Counted from the first letter of the stretch, positions 16,896 to 26,728 are shown. The stretch: 64,000 nucleotides of DNA from an uncultured Lachnospiraceae bacterium (GCA_900544685.1 UQWA01000008.1:33061-97060), one strand, 5' to 3'. Notes: generated by a model not told the origin, from the sequence alone. Program-made: numbers and translations.

Positions 16896-17417
16896 ATGAT
16901 GATAGTAGTGACTGGTGGCAGCGGCAGCGGAAAATCTGCTTATGCAGAAAAACAGATTTTGCAGTTTGGAGAGATGCCGCGCTATTATATAGCAACAATG
17001 GAAAACCGAGATGCTGAGAGTCAGAAACGCGTTGACCGGCATCGGGCAATGAGGGCAGATAAGAAGTTTGTTACGGTGGAATGCCCTTATGATCTGCAGG
17101 AAATACAGTTGGAAAAGGCGGGAGCAGTCTTGCTTGAATGTATGTCGAATCTGGTAGCAAATGAACTGTTTGTCAAAGATGGCATGGCACATATGGAGCA
17201 GACAATGGAAAAGATTGTGAAGGGAATTCAAAGACTGAAAGCACAGTGCAGACACCTTGTCGTAGTTACCAATGAAGTGTTTTCTGATGGACTGCAGTAC
17301 GATGAATGGACCGGAGAGTATATTCGCTGTATCGGAATGGTGAATCAGCATCTGAGCGAACTGGCAGATCAGGTAGTGGAAGTTGTTTATACGATTCCAG
17401 TCATGCAGAAAGGATGA
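16896..17417 (+). CDS. cobU: Adenosylcobinamide kinase/guanylyltransferase
   Basis: Phosphorylates adenosylcobinamide and transfers GMP, giving AdoCbi-GDP for CobS. 173 residues, normal. P-loop TGGSGSGKSAYAE at 6-18, HRAMR near 50, LLECMSNLVANE near 85-96 and VVTNEVFSDG near 126-135. The catalytic His is in the RVDRHRAMR stretch. It starts eight bases after cobT and the next gene begins three bases after its stop. Confidence 0.93.
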   Translation: MMIVVTGGSGSGKSAYAEKQILQFGEMPRYYIATMENRDAESQKRVDRHRAMRADKKFVTVECPYDLQEIQLEKAGAVLLECMSNLVANELFVKDGMAHMEQTMEKIVKGIQRLKAQCRHLVVVTNEVFSDGLQYDEWTGEYIRCIGMVNQHLSELADQVVEVVYTIPVMQKG

Positions 17418-17420
17418 GTT

Positions 17421-18185
17421 ATGAATCTGATATATAATCTGATCATTGCATTTGCTATGTATTCTAAGATTCCCATGCCTCATATAGACTGGACGAAGGA
17501 GAGAATGCGTTATGTGTTCTGCTTTTTCCCGGTTATTGGCATGGTGATTGGTATTGCAATGGTACTTTGGGAAAAATACGGCATGCTGCTGACAGGGAAT
17601 GAAGATTTCCATACGGCGGTACTGATTTTGATTCCGGTGATCATTACAGGAGGAATTCATTTTGATGGATTTCTGGATACCTGTGATGCTCTGAGCTCTT
17701 ATAAGACGATGGAAGAAAAACTGGAGATCCTGAAGGACTCCCATGCAGGGGCATTTGCCATATTGATGGGATGTTGCTATTTTGTACTGGATTACGGAGT
17801 ATTCCATGCGGTTGACATGCGTGCCATGCGTCTTTTGGCAGTTGGGTATGTATTGTCCAGATCCCTGAGCGGACTAGCCATCGTAGCCTTTCAAAAAGCC
17901 AGAAAAAGCGGACTTGCGGCAACTTTTTCTGATTCAGCACAGAAGAAGACGGTGGCAATAACTATGATCGTTTATATTGTGGCATGTGCTGCAGTGATGA
18001 TCGTGACAGAACCGGTTGTGGGTACGATCTGTTTTCTCACAGCAATTCTGGTATTTATGTGGTATCGCTTTATGTCATATGGAAAGTTTGGCGGAATCAC
18101 CGGAGACCTGGCAGGATTTTTCCTTCAGGTGTGTGAACTGATAATGGCTGTAGTGACTGTGACAGCAATACATTTGATAGGGTAA
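17421..18185 (+). CDS. cobS: Adenosylcobinamide-GDP ribazoletransferase (cobalamin synthase)
   Basis: Integral membrane enzyme joining AdoCbi-GDP and alpha-ribazole (phosphate) to complete cobalamin. 254 residues with about six hydrophobic helices. The family motif GGIHFDGFLDTCDALSSY is at about 74-91, with the conserved Asp residues, followed by KDSHAGAFAI. Located between cobU and the CobU-like gene. Confidence 0.95.
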   Translation: MNLIYNLIIAFAMYSKIPMPHIDWTKERMRYVFCFFPVIGMVIGIAMVLWEKYGMLLTGNEDFHTAVLILIPVIITGGIHFDGFLDTCDALSSYKTMEEKLEILKDSHAGAFAILMGCCYFVLDYGVFHAVDMRAMRLLAVGYVLSRSLSGLAIVAFQKARKSGLAATFSDSAQKKTVAITMIVYIVACAAVMIVTEPVVGTICFLTAILVFMWYRFMSYGKFGGITGDLAGFFLQVCELIMAVVTVTAIHLIG

Positions 18186-18189
18186 GAAA

Positions 18190-18585
18190 ATGGAATTAAT
18201 CATAGGTGGAGCATATCAGGGTAAAAAAAATATAGCACAGAAGCTTTTCGGACTGAGGAATACAGATATTCTGGATGGAGAAAACTGTAAAATAGAAGAT
18301 GCTTTTTCATGCAGGGCAGTCAGTGAATTTCATATGCTGATCCGCAGAATAATGGAGCAACAGGAAAGCCCGGAAGATTTTTTTAAACATCTTAAGACGG
18401 AAAATCCGGAAGTCATCCTGATATCGAATGAGATTGGATACGGTATAGTGCCGTTGGAGCGATTTGAACGGGACTGGAGAGAAAAGACTGGACGGATCTG
18501 TTGTCTGGCTGCACAGGAATCTGATCATGTGATTCGTGTACTGGCTGGCAATCCGGTCTGTATTAAGGGAGAACAGATATGGTGA
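18190..18585 (+). CDS. CobU-like small protein with degenerate P-loop
   Basis: 131 residues, shorter than CobU (about 175). Start MELIIGGAYQGK resembles the CobU P-loop (GGxxSGKS) but the Ser/Thr after Lys is replaced, and the C-terminal half reads ISNEIGYGIVPLERFERDW ... RVLAGNPVCIK, closely matching the CobU C-terminal NEVGxGIVP and LAGLP segments. The conserved HRxxR central piece is absent. It overlaps cobC by 7 bases. It may be a CobU partner subunit or a second guanylyltransferase; the complete CobU is encoded two genes upstream. Confidence 0.75.
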   Translation: MELIIGGAYQGKKNIAQKLFGLRNTDILDGENCKIEDAFSCRAVSEFHMLIRRIMEQQESPEDFFKHLKTENPEVILISNEIGYGIVPLERFERDWREKTGRICCLAAQESDHVIRVLAGNPVCIKGEQIW

Positions 18586-19172
18586 TTTATCTGATACGGC
18601 ATGGGATGACTGCCGGAAACCAGAAGAAACGATACATTGGCAGAACAGATGAGCCACTCTGCCAGGAAGGAAGAGAACGGCTGGAACAAATCAGGAAGTG
18701 CGCATTGTATGAAAGACCTGATCTGTTATATGTCAGTCCGATGCTGCGCTGTCTTGAGACGGCGCAGATACTTTTTCCGGGAATGAAGCAGAGTGTTATT
18801 GCAGATTTTCGGGAATGCGATTTCGGAGAATTTGAGAATCAGAATTATCTGGAACTGGCAGGGAATGCCAATTATCAGAAATGGATTGACAGCAATGGTA
18901 TGCTGCCTTTTCCGGGAGGCGAATCCAGAGAAGCGTTTCAGGCAAGAAGTGTAAAGATATTTGAAGATCTGGAACAATTCTGGAAATCAAACGGATATCA
19001 GAAGCAGATAGCGGCACTGGTTGTCCATGGCGGGACGATTATGAGTATTCTGGAAAAGGTTGGTATACCAAACAGATCTTATTATGATTTTCAGGCAGGA
19101 AATGGTGAGGGATATCGCCTGGAAGGAGAAAATGGCAGCTATCGTTACGAAAAGATTCATTATACGCAATAA
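18579..19172 (+). CDS. cobC: Alpha-ribazole phosphatase-type histidine phosphatase
   Basis: 197-residue member of the phosphoglycerate-mutase-like histidine phosphatases. LIRHGMTAGNQ at 5-15 carries the phospho-accepting His, SPMLRCLETA is the second Arg motif, and VVHGGTI near 148-154 holds the second His. Last in the cob run, so removal of phosphate from alpha-ribazole phosphate or cobalamin phosphate is the likely role; family members vary in substrate. Start overlaps the previous stop. Confidence 0.88.
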   Translation: MVIYLIRHGMTAGNQKKRYIGRTDEPLCQEGRERLEQIRKCALYERPDLLYVSPMLRCLETAQILFPGMKQSVIADFRECDFGEFENQNYLELAGNANYQKWIDSNGMLPFPGGESREAFQARSVKIFEDLEQFWKSNGYQKQIAALVVHGGTIMSILEKVGIPNRSYYDFQAGNGEGYRLEGENGSYRYEKIHYTQ

Positions 19173-19184
19173 TCGAACATATGG

Positions 19185-19213
19185 TTGATATTTGCGAAAA
19201 GTCGTGGTAAGAT
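19185..19213 (+). promoter_or_regulatory. Promoter of ruvAB
   Basis: TTGATA (19185-19190), 17 bases, TAAGAT (19208-19213), 31 bases before ruvA. Each element differs from consensus at one position. Confidence 0.7.
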
Positions 19214-19244
19214 GATTTGATATCAAAAACAGGAGCAAAAGAAA

Positions 19245-19859
19245 ATGATTGCTTTTTTAAAAGGAAAAATTGAAGAACTGGAAGAGACGAAAGCGATCGT
19301 AGACGTGAATGGCGTGGGTTATGGGGTCTTTATTACCGGACGGGATGCAAGTGTATTGTCAGGAAACAGAGAGACAATAAAACTGCATACTTATCTTCAG
19401 GTGAGAGAAGATGCCATGCAGTTATACGGTTTTCTGAAAAAAGATGACCTGCATGTATTCCGGCTTCTTCTTGGTGTGAATGGAATCGGACCAAGGGCAG
19501 CACTTGGAATTTTGTCAGCACTTTCAGCAAATGATATTCGTTTCGCAGTACTGGCAGGAGATGCCAAGGCTATTTCCCGGGCACCTGGAATAGGAGCCAA
19601 ATCTGCACAGAAGATTATTCTGGAACTGAAGGATAAGTTTGATCTGCAGGAGACATTTGACAGTTCCCTGGCAGAAACGGAGAACGATACGGCAGTAACA
19701 GTCGGTGACCGACAGATACAGGATGAAGCGGTACAGGCACTGGTAGCACTGGGATATCCGGCAGGAGAGTCACTGAAGGCAGTACGCAGCGTGCAGCAGA
19801 CAGAGGATATGACAACAGAAGATCTTTTGAAAGCGGCGCTCAGGAATATGTCTTTTTAG
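19245..19859 (+). CDS. ruvA: Holliday junction branch-migration protein RuvA
   Basis: 204 residues, normal length. It binds four-way DNA junctions and loads RuvB. N-terminal OB-like domain MIAFLKGKIEELEETKAIVDVNGVGYGV, two helix-hairpin-helix motifs (VNGIGPRAALGIL and APGIGAKSAQKIILELKD), and a C-terminal RuvB-contacting domain with EAVQALVALGYP. ruvB begins 15 bases downstream. Confidence 0.96.
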   Translation: MIAFLKGKIEELEETKAIVDVNGVGYGVFITGRDASVLSGNRETIKLHTYLQVREDAMQLYGFLKKDDLHVFRLLLGVNGIGPRAALGILSALSANDIRFAVLAGDAKAISRAPGIGAKSAQKIILELKDKFDLQETFDSSLAETENDTAVTVGDRQIQDEAVQALVALGYPAGESLKAVRSVQQTEDMTTEDLLKAALRNMSF

Positions 19860-19874
19860 TTTTGGGAGAGTGGA

Positions 19875-20870
19875 ATGGATAGAAGAGTGATTCAAACAGA
19901 GATTTTGCCAGAAGATTCCCGTATTGAGACGAGTTTGCGCCCGAAGATGCTCAGAGATTACATTGGACAGGAAAAGGCAAAAAAGAATCTGAAGATCTAT
20001 ATTGAAGCAGCAAAGCAGAGGGGCGACTCTCTGGATCATGTATTGTTTTACGGACCTCCGGGTCTTGGAAAAACAACACTGGCGGGAATTATTGCCAATG
20101 AGATGGGCGTGAATATGAAGGTTACGTCCGGACCGGCGATTGAGAAGCCGGGAGAGATGGCAGCTATTCTGAATAATCTTCAGGAAGGGGATGTCCTTTT
20201 TGTAGATGAGATCCATCGTCTGAACAGGCAGGTAGAGGAAGTACTGTATCCTGCCATGGAAGATTTTGCCATTGATATTATGATTGGAAAAGGCGCGGCG
20301 GCGCGATCAATCAGACTGGATCTTCCGAGATTTACACTGGTAGGAGCAACCACCAGAGCCGGTCTTCTTACAGCACCGCTTCGTGACCGTTTTGGCGTGA
20401 TTCATCATCTGGAATTTTATACAGAAGAGGAGCTGACGACGATTATCTGCAATTCAGCGAAGATTCTGGATGTGGAGATTGACCCGCAGGGAGCACTGGA
20501 ACTGGCAAAGAGATCCAGAGGAACACCGAGACTGGCAAACCGTCTTCTGAAAAGAGTCCGGGATTTTGCCCAGGTGAAATACGATGGAAGGATTACGAAG
20601 GAGACGGCAACCCTTGCGCTGGATCTGTTGGAGGTGGATACTTACGGACTGGATGTGACAGACCGAAATCTTTTAACCACTATGATAGAGAAGTTTCAGG
20701 GTGGTCCGGTCGGACTGGACACCCTTGCGGCAACCATCGGGGAAGACTCTGGTACCATAGAGGATGTTTATGAACCTTATCTGCTAAAGAAGGGATTTCT
20801 GATACGTACACCGAGAGGAAGAGTAGCAACAGAGAAAGCTTATCATCATCTGGGGTTGCAATTCCAGTAG
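19875..20870 (+). CDS. ruvB: Holliday junction helicase RuvB
   Basis: 331 residues, AAA+ motor driving branch migration with RuvA. Walker [13 protein letters not shown] at about 55-66, Walker [16 protein letters not shown], sensor 1 [10 protein letters not shown], Arg finger region LRDRFGV, and C-terminal winged helix ending [22 protein letters not shown] 19875 is preceded by GGGAGAG. Confidence 0.97.
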   Translation: MDRRVIQTEILPEDSRIETSLRPKMLRDYIGQEKAKKNLKIYIEAAKQRGDSLDHVLFYGPPGLGKTTLAGIIANEMGVNMKVTSGPAIEKPGEMAAILNNLQEGDVLFVDEIHRLNRQVEEVLYPAMEDFAIDIMIGKGAAARSIRLDLPRFTLVGATTRAGLLTAPLRDRFGVIHHLEFYTEEELTTIICNSAKILDVEIDPQGALELAKRSRGTPRLANRLLKRVRDFAQVKYDGRITKETATLALDLLEVDTYGLDVTDRNLLTTMIEKFQGGPVGLDTLAATIGEDSGTIEDVYEPYLLKKGFLIRTPRGRVATEKAYHHLGLQFQ

Positions 20871-20912
20871 AAGTCCGCTATACTGATGCTATACAAATGA
20901 GGAGGAAGTGCT

Positions 20913-21239
20913 ATGTCAGCGAAGAACCGCACAGAAGTGGTCATTAATGGCCAGATCTTTGTGATCAGTGGTTATGAAAGTGAAGAATATATTCAGAAGG
21001 TTGGCTATTATCTGAACAATAAGCTGACTGAGATTCAGAAGCTGGAGAGTTACAAGCGTCAGTCCAATGATATGAAGAGTATCCTGGTTCAGCTTAATAT
21101 CGCAGATGATTATTTCAAGGCAAAGAAGCAGGCTGAGGTGCTGGAGGATGGGATCGCTTCCAGAGATAAGGAGATCTTTGATCTGAAGCATAGTCTGATC
21201 GACATGCAGCGTCAACTGGATGATTTGAAGAAAAAATAA
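20913..21239 (+). CDS. zapA: Cell division protein ZapA
   Basis: 108 residues. The N-terminal KNRTEVVINGQIFVISGYESEEYIQKVGYYLN and following helix match ZapA, which bundles FtsZ filaments at midcell; the C-terminal half is a coiled coil. GAGGAGG lies eight bases before ATG. It follows ruvB by 42 bases and ends in a terminator. Confidence 0.88.
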   Translation: MSAKNRTEVVINGQIFVISGYESEEYIQKVGYYLNNKLTEIQKLESYKRQSNDMKSILVQLNIADDYFKAKKQAEVLEDGIASRDKEIFDLKHSLIDMQRQLDDLKKK

Positions 21240-21243
21240 ACAC

Positions 21244-21289
21244 AGGCTGCAGAATCCTGTAAGAAGGGATTACGGCAGCCTTCTTTTTA
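21244..21289 (+). terminator. Terminator after zapA
   Basis: AGGCTGC (21244-21250) pairs with GCAGCCT (21275-21281), with inner arms AATCC and GGATT, followed by TTCTTTTTAT. Confidence 0.85.
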
Positions 21290-21342
21290 TAATGAGTTCA
21301 TGCAGGAACTGCATTCCTGCAGCCGTGGAAAGGATTACGTGA

Positions 21343-23727
21343 ATGAAAGTTGAATTACTGGCACCTGCAGGATCTTATGAAAGTATGGTAGCAGCTTACA
21401 GCGCGGGGGCAGATGCTGTATATTTAGGCGGTGAGAAGTTCGGAGCAAGGGCATTTGCAGACAATCTGGATACAGAACAGATGAAGAAAGCAATTGATTA
21501 TGCTCATATTCGTGACAAAAAGCTCTATCTGACAGTCAATACCCTGCTGAAGCAAAGGGAAACAGAAGAATTGTATGAGTATCTCCTGCCTTTTTACAGA
21601 GAAGGTCTGGATGCGGTTATTGTGCAGGATTTTGGCGTTTTCCAGATGGTCAGGGAAGCATTTCCGGATATGGATCTCCATGCCAGCACACAGATGACAG
21701 TGACAGGTGTCAGAGGTGCAGCGTGGTTACAGGAACGGGGAGCATCCAGAGTAGTGACTGCAAGGGAACTTTCCATGGAGGAGATACGGAAGATCCATAA
21801 ACAGGTTCCAGTAGAGATTGAAAGTTTTGTACATGGAGCACTTTGTTTCTGTTATTCAGGGCAATGCCTCTTAAGCAGTATGATTGGCGGAAGAAGTGGA
21901 AACCGGGGCAGATGTGCCCAGCCGTGCAGATTGCCATACCAGCTTTATGAAGATGATAGTCTGTTATCACGGGATCCGTATCTGATGAGTCCGAAGGATA
22001 TGTGCACTCTGGATCTGATCCCGGAACTGGTAGAGAGCGGAATCTATTCCTTTAAAATGGAAGGACGCATGAAAAAACCGGAATATACTGCGGGAATTAC
22101 TTCTGTATATCGAAAATACATTGACCAGTATCTGAATGATGGAAAAGAACATTTCCGGGTTCAGCCGGAGGACAAAAGTCTCCTGATGGATCTGTATAAT
22201 CGAGGCGGATTTTCACAGGGGTATTATCATCAGCATAATGGTAAAGACATGATGTCCATGCAACGCCCGAATCACTGGGGAACAGAAGCGGCAAAGATGA
22301 TATCTGCCGGCAGGGAAACGAAGTGGAAGGCACTGGAAGATCTGAATAGCAGGGATGTTCTGGAACTGAGAAGTGGAAATGAAAAAAGAGAATACACACT
22401 GTCCCAGAATGTGACAAAGGGTGCTGTATTTTCGATAAAGGTTGGGAACACCAGAGAAAAGAATGGAACGCTGCTATACCGTACCAGAAATGAAAAACTG
22501 ATTTCAGAGATTCGCAGAGCCTACCTGGATACTCCTGATAAAATTGAGATAGATGGGGAATTACTATTGCAAAAGGGATGCGCTGCACAGCTTCAGATCC
22601 GGTACAGGGACATTGTTGTTTCGGTAAGCGGAACTGAGGTGCAGAATGCACAGAAAAGACCGCTGACAGAGGAAAATGTAAGAAAGCAAATCAGTAAACT
22701 TGGACAGACAGAGTTTAGATGGGGAAATTTGCATATCTGCATGGATGAAGATATTTTTCTTCCGGTGCAGGAACTGAATGAATTGCGGAGAAAAGCAATA
22801 GAAGAACTGATGGAGACTATTTTTCATAAGGAGCGAAAGTGTAAGGAAAGAACGACGCAGACAAAGAAAGACTCCGGAACACAGGAACAGACAGAGGTGT
22901 TGTTTATCACAGCTCAGGCAGAGCGAAGAGAACAGATGGAAGAGATTCTTGCATGCGATAAGATCAAAAGAATTTATCTGAGTAGTTTTCTGTATCCGTC
23001 AGAAGAAGCTTTTCTGGAAGAAACTTTAGAAGACCTGGAAAGGTGCCGGGAAGCTGGAAAAGAAAGCTGGTATGTGATGCCATGGATCTTCCGGGAAGAA
23101 AAACGCAATTATTTTCTACATGTGGAGAAGTGCAGACAGATTCTGGAGCAGTTTGACGGTATACTTGTCAAGAATCTGGAAGAGATCCAATATTTACAGC
23201 AAATGTCATATTGTGGTAAGATAGCACTGGATCACAATATGTATATTTGGAACAGGGAAGCGGTCAGCTTCTGGCAAAAGGAACAGATTGACTGGATGAC
23301 ACTGCCGGTTGAGTTGACGGATCAGGAAATAAGACCGCTGTCATCAGCCAGAAGAGAAATGATTGTTTATGGATATGCACCACTGATGGTGACAGCACAG
23401 TGTTTTCAGAAAAACACTACCGGGTGTCAGAAAAAGCGTAAAACACTGTATCTGAAGGACCGCAAGGGCAAATATTTTCCGATACGGAATGACTGCAGCT
23501 TCTGTTATAATATTCTCTATAACAGTGCAGTGACAGAACTGGCAGATCAGAGCAAAACCATTGTACAGATTGCACCGGCATCTGTACGTCTTAGTTTTAC
23601 CATAGAGGATGCCAGACAGACCAGAGAAGTATTGAACAGATATACAAAAGTATTTGCAGATCATAAAAAGGTGGAAAGTCCATTGTCGGATTTTACAAGG
23701 GGACATTTGAAACGTGGAGTAGAATAA
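21343..23727 (+). CDS. Peptidase U32-family protein with DUF3656-like extension
   Basis: 794 residues. N-terminal ELLAPAGSYESMVAAYSAGADAVYLGG and HGALCFCYSGQCLLSSMIGGRSGNRGRCAQPCR (Cys-rich) are signatures of U32 proteins, many of which are now linked to RNA hydroxylation (RlhA/TrhP type) rather than proteolysis. The Cys residues could hold an Fe-S centre. A long C-terminal part (about 380-794) with a second barrel-like section ending DCSFCYNILYNS resembles the DUF3656-containing group. Its precise substrate cannot be fixed. The ftsW-like gene follows 12 bases later. Confidence 0.9.
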   Translation: MKVELLAPAGSYESMVAAYSAGADAVYLGGEKFGARAFADNLDTEQMKKAIDYAHIRDKKLYLTVNTLLKQRETEELYEYLLPFYREGLDAVIVQDFGVFQMVREAFPDMDLHASTQMTVTGVRGAAWLQERGASRVVTARELSMEEIRKIHKQVPVEIESFVHGALCFCYSGQCLLSSMIGGRSGNRGRCAQPCRLPYQLYEDDSLLSRDPYLMSPKDMCTLDLIPELVESGIYSFKMEGRMKKPEYTAGITSVYRKYIDQYLNDGKEHFRVQPEDKSLLMDLYNRGGFSQGYYHQHNGKDMMSMQRPNHWGTEAAKMISAGRETKWKALEDLNSRDVLELRSGNEKREYTLSQNVTKGAVFSIKVGNTREKNGTLLYRTRNEKLISEIRRAYLDTPDKIEIDGELLLQKGCAAQLQIRYRDIVVSVSGTEVQNAQKRPLTEENVRKQISKLGQTEFRWGNLHICMDEDIFLPVQELNELRRKAIEELMETIFHKERKCKERTTQTKKDSGTQEQTEVLFITAQAERREQMEEILACDKIKRIYLSSFLYPSEEAFLEETLEDLERCREAGKESWYVMPWIFREEKRNYFLHVEKCRQILEQFDGILVKNLEEIQYLQQMSYCGKIALDHNMYIWNREAVSFWQKEQIDWMTLPVELTDQEIRPLSSARREMIVYGYAPLMVTAQCFQKNTTGCQKKRKTLYLKDRKGKYFPIRNDCSFCYNILYNSAVTELADQSKTIVQIAPASVRLSFTIEDARQTREVLNRYTKVFADHKKVESPLSDFTRGHLKRGVE

Positions 23728-23739
23728 AGGGGAGATAAC

Positions 23740-25107
23740 GTGGTTAGTTTAATTATCCAGTTTTCGAGATACGCGATTATTATACTCATGGCAATTTATA
23801 CCATGCAGAGTTATATTGTATTCAGCAAAAAAGATGAGGACGATAAAGATTTCCTTTTTGTCAGACAGAATCTGATGATGTTTATGATACATTTTATTGC
23901 GTTTATGATAATGTATCTGAAACAGGAAGATACTAATTTGATGTTTTTGTACGGAGCACAGTTTATTTATCTGGCAGCAACACTGGTATTTTTCCGGAAC
24001 TTGTATCCAAGAGCATCTAAACTTGTGGTTAATCATATGTGTATGTTGATTACGATTGGGTTTATTATGATTACCAGACTGTCATTTGATGAAGCTGTCA
24101 AGCAGTTCAAGATTGTAGTAATCTCCACGGTAATCGCTCTTCTGATCCCGGCAATTATCCGGAAGGTACGGGTACTTACCAAGTGGACATGGCTGTATGC
24201 GGCAATCGGTATCGGAGGTCTGGGACTGGTTGCAGTGGCAGCGCAGGTGACTTATGGAGCCAAACTTGGATTCGTGATCGGCGGCATCAGCATTCAGCCA
24301 TCAGAGTTTATCAAGATTATTTTTGTATTCTGCATTGCCGGCATACTGGGAAATGCGAAGACATTTAAAGATATTGTAATTGCAACAGTAATTGCTGCAC
24401 TGCATGTGTTGATTCTGGTATACTCTACAGATTTAGGAAGTGCACTGATTTATTTTATTACTTATCTGGTGATGCTGTATGTGTCCACCAGAAAAATGAT
24501 TTATGCTATGGCTGGTGTTGCAGCGGGATCTGTGGCTGCAGTGGGAGCATATCATCTGTTTTCCCATATCCGTCAACGTGTACAGATCTGGCAGAATCCG
24601 TTTGCGGATTATTCCGGAAGCGGATATCAGGTGGCACAATCCCTGTTTTCCATGGCAGCAGGCGGATGGCTGGGAACCGGAATCATGAACGGAACACCGG
24701 ATAGTATTCCTCTTGTAGAGATGGATTTTATGTTTTCAGCTATAACGGAAGAACTTGGAGGACTGTTTTCGATCTGTATGATACTGGTTTGCATGAGTTG
24801 TTATATCATGTTTATCAATATTGCGATGCGCCTGTCCAATCGTTTTTACAGACTGGTTGCTCTGGGACTGGGAACTATGTATGCCGTACAGGTATTCCTG
24901 ACCGTAGGCGGTGCCATGAAGTTTATCCCGATGACAGGTGTAACACTTCCGCTGGTAAGCTATGGCGGAAGCTCAATGCTCAGTACGGTAATGATGTTTG
25001 CAATTATACAGGGACTTTATATTCTTCGGGAAGATGAGGAGGAACAAATTGAGAGATTCAGAGAAGAAAGAGAATGGCAAATGGAACAGAACGGAATATA
25101 CAGATGA
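23740..25107 (+). CDS. FtsW/RodA/SpoVE-family glycan polymerase (SEDS)
   Basis: 455 residues, about ten membrane helices. It polymerises lipid II glycan chains with a partner PBP. Conserved SEDS features: STDLGSALIYF near 230, ending helices with EMDFMFSAITEELG and MTGVTLPLVSYGGSS near 405-420. GTG 23740 follows AAGGGGAGAT, a good ribosome site. The next gene encodes the expected class B PBP and overlaps its 3' end by 59 bases. Which member (FtsW, RodA or SpoVE) cannot be fixed from sequence; an extra N-terminal pair of helices is present. Confidence 0.9.
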   Translation: MVSLIIQFSRYAIIILMAIYTMQSYIVFSKKDEDDKDFLFVRQNLMMFMIHFIAFMIMYLKQEDTNLMFLYGAQFIYLAATLVFFRNLYPRASKLVVNHMCMLITIGFIMITRLSFDEAVKQFKIVVISTVIALLIPAIIRKVRVLTKWTWLYAAIGIGGLGLVAVAAQVTYGAKLGFVIGGISIQPSEFIKIIFVFCIAGILGNAKTFKDIVIATVIAALHVLILVYSTDLGSALIYFITYLVMLYVSTRKMIYAMAGVAAGSVAAVGAYHLFSHIRQRVQIWQNPFADYSGSGYQVAQSLFSMAAGGWLGTGIMNGTPDSIPLVEMDFMFSAITEELGGLFSICMILVCMSCYIMFINIAMRLSNRFYRLVALGLGTMYAVQVFLTVGGAMKFIPMTGVTLPLVSYGGSSMLSTVMMFAIIQGLYILREDEEEQIERFREEREWQMEQNGIYR

Positions 25108-26677
25108 AGACAAATCCATTGACATTCCGTCTTTTGTAAATGGTTCTTCTCAGGAAAACGGAGAACAGGATATGTTCCGTGAAGAACCGGAGATCAAAGA
25201 AAAGAAGAAAAAGACATATGAAAAACATGTGCCGAAGAAAGTAAGAAATAAAGCATATGTAAGAATGGCATATCTGTTTTCAACAATGTTCCTGGCACTG
25301 GTTGGATATCTGGTATATTTCAATGTGGTATTGATCGATGATATTAGCCGTAATCCCAATAATTCCAAGGGTGATGCGCAGGAAGCTTATGTGATCCGCG
25401 GAACGATTTATTCGTCAGACGGAGAAGTGCTGGCAGGAACAAACGTAGATGAAGAAGGCAATGAGACCAGAGTATATCCATGGAGTAATGTATTTGCCCA
25501 TATTGTTGGATATACGGTAAATGGAAAATCAGGTTTGGAAGCTATTTATAACAATGATCTGATGACTTCGAATTCTTCCATACAGGATCAGGTGGGAAGC
25601 GAAAGGAATAATGAGAAACTCCGGGGAGACAGCCTGGTTCTTACACTGGACAGCCGCCTTCAGGAAACAGCATATAATGCGCTGGGGGCATATAAGGGTG
25701 CTGTTGTAGTGATGGAACCGTCTACGGGAAAGGTACTGGCAATGGTGTCCAAGCCTGATTTTGATCCGAATGATATGGCATCCCAGTGGGAGATTCTGAA
25801 TGCAGACGATTCCCAGAGTCCACTGCTGAACCGTGCAACACAGGGGTTGTATCCTCCGGGATCTACATTTAAGATTCTGACAACACTGGAGTATCTGAGA
25901 GAATTCCCGAATGATTATATGAATTATACTTATGACTGTCAGGGAAGTATGTCTCAGGGAGATGTTACGATCAAATGTTATGATTATGAGGTACATGGAT
26001 TCGAAGATCTGCAGGGGTCTTTCCAACATTCCTGTAATACGTCTTTTGCCAATATAGGCCTGCAGCTTGATAATGATAAGTTTGCACAGATGTGTGAGTC
26101 CATGATGTTTAACGGCAAGCTGCCTACTGTATTGCCTTACAGCAGCAGCCAGTTCACTTTGAACAGAAATTCTTCCACCGGTGAGACGATGCAGACAGCA
26201 ATCGGACAGGGTGATACTTTAGTATCACCGTTTCATATGGCACTGATCGTATCGGCAGTTGCCAATGACGGAGTATTGATGACGCCATATTTTGTAGATC
26301 ATATTGAGAACTCAGACGGTATCAAGGTCAGTGACACAAAGGCAATTCAGTATAAGAAGCTGATGGAGTCTGATGAAGCCCAGATACTCAATGAGTATAT
26401 GCAGAGTGTAGTAAATGGCGGAACAGCCAGTTCATTAAGCGGAATGGGATATTCTGTGGCAGGAAAAACCGGATCTGCTGAATATGAAGTGAATGGAAAC
26501 ACCGGATCGGAAGATAATTTTTCCACACATTCCTGGTTTGTTGGATTTTCCAATGTAGAAGATCCGGATATTGTAGTAAGTGTGATTGCGGAAGATGGTG
26601 GAACAGGAAGCTCTGCTGCCGTACCGATTGCCAGAGAAGTGTTCAATGCTTATTATAATTACGTGAAAACGTACTAG
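25049..26677 (+). CDS. Class B penicillin-binding protein, transpeptidase
   Basis: 542 residues: an N-terminal cytosolic basic/acidic tail, one membrane anchor (about 74-94), a dimerisation-like region with VIRGTIYSSDGEVLAGT, and a transpeptidase domain. Active site: Ser272 in PPGSTFK, SCN at 328-330, and KTG at 473-475. The start TTG 25049 is chosen because AGGAGG (25037-25042) sits six bases upstream; an ATG at 25034 precedes this site and is less likely. It is paired with the SEDS gene as a glycan-polymerase/transpeptidase unit in septal or elongation growth. Confidence 0.9.
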   Translation: MRDSEKKENGKWNRTEYTDEDKSIDIPSFVNGSSQENGEQDMFREEPEIKEKKKKTYEKHVPKKVRNKAYVRMAYLFSTMFLALVGYLVYFNVVLIDDISRNPNNSKGDAQEAYVIRGTIYSSDGEVLAGTNVDEEGNETRVYPWSNVFAHIVGYTVNGKSGLEAIYNNDLMTSNSSIQDQVGSERNNEKLRGDSLVLTLDSRLQETAYNALGAYKGAVVVMEPSTGKVLAMVSKPDFDPNDMASQWEILNADDSQSPLLNRATQGLYPPGSTFKILTTLEYLREFPNDYMNYTYDCQGSMSQGDVTIKCYDYEVHGFEDLQGSFQHSCNTSFANIGLQLDNDKFAQMCESMMFNGKLPTVLPYSSSQFTLNRNSSTGETMQTAIGQGDTLVSPFHMALIVSAVANDGVLMTPYFVDHIENSDGIKVSDTKAIQYKKLMESDEAQILNEYMQSVVNGGTASSLSGMGYSVAGKTGSAEYEVNGNTGSEDNFSTHSWFVGFSNVEDPDIVVSVIAEDGGTGSSAAVPIAREVFNAYYNYVKTY

Positions 26678-26699
26678 AATTACCGGTGAAAGAAAAAAG

Positions 26700-26728
26700 T
26701 TGCGGATTTCTGTAAAAGGCTGTATACT
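26700..26728 (+). promoter_or_regulatory. Promoter of the Nudix gene
   Basis: TTGCGG (26700-26705), 17 bases, TATACT (26723-26728), about 40 bases before the gene. Confidence 0.65.

Noticed and set aside
16827..17807. 326-codon minus-strand open frame across cobT, cobU and cobS
   Set aside because: It is antisense to three clear cob genes and its protein is His/Cys/Ile-rich with no family pattern.
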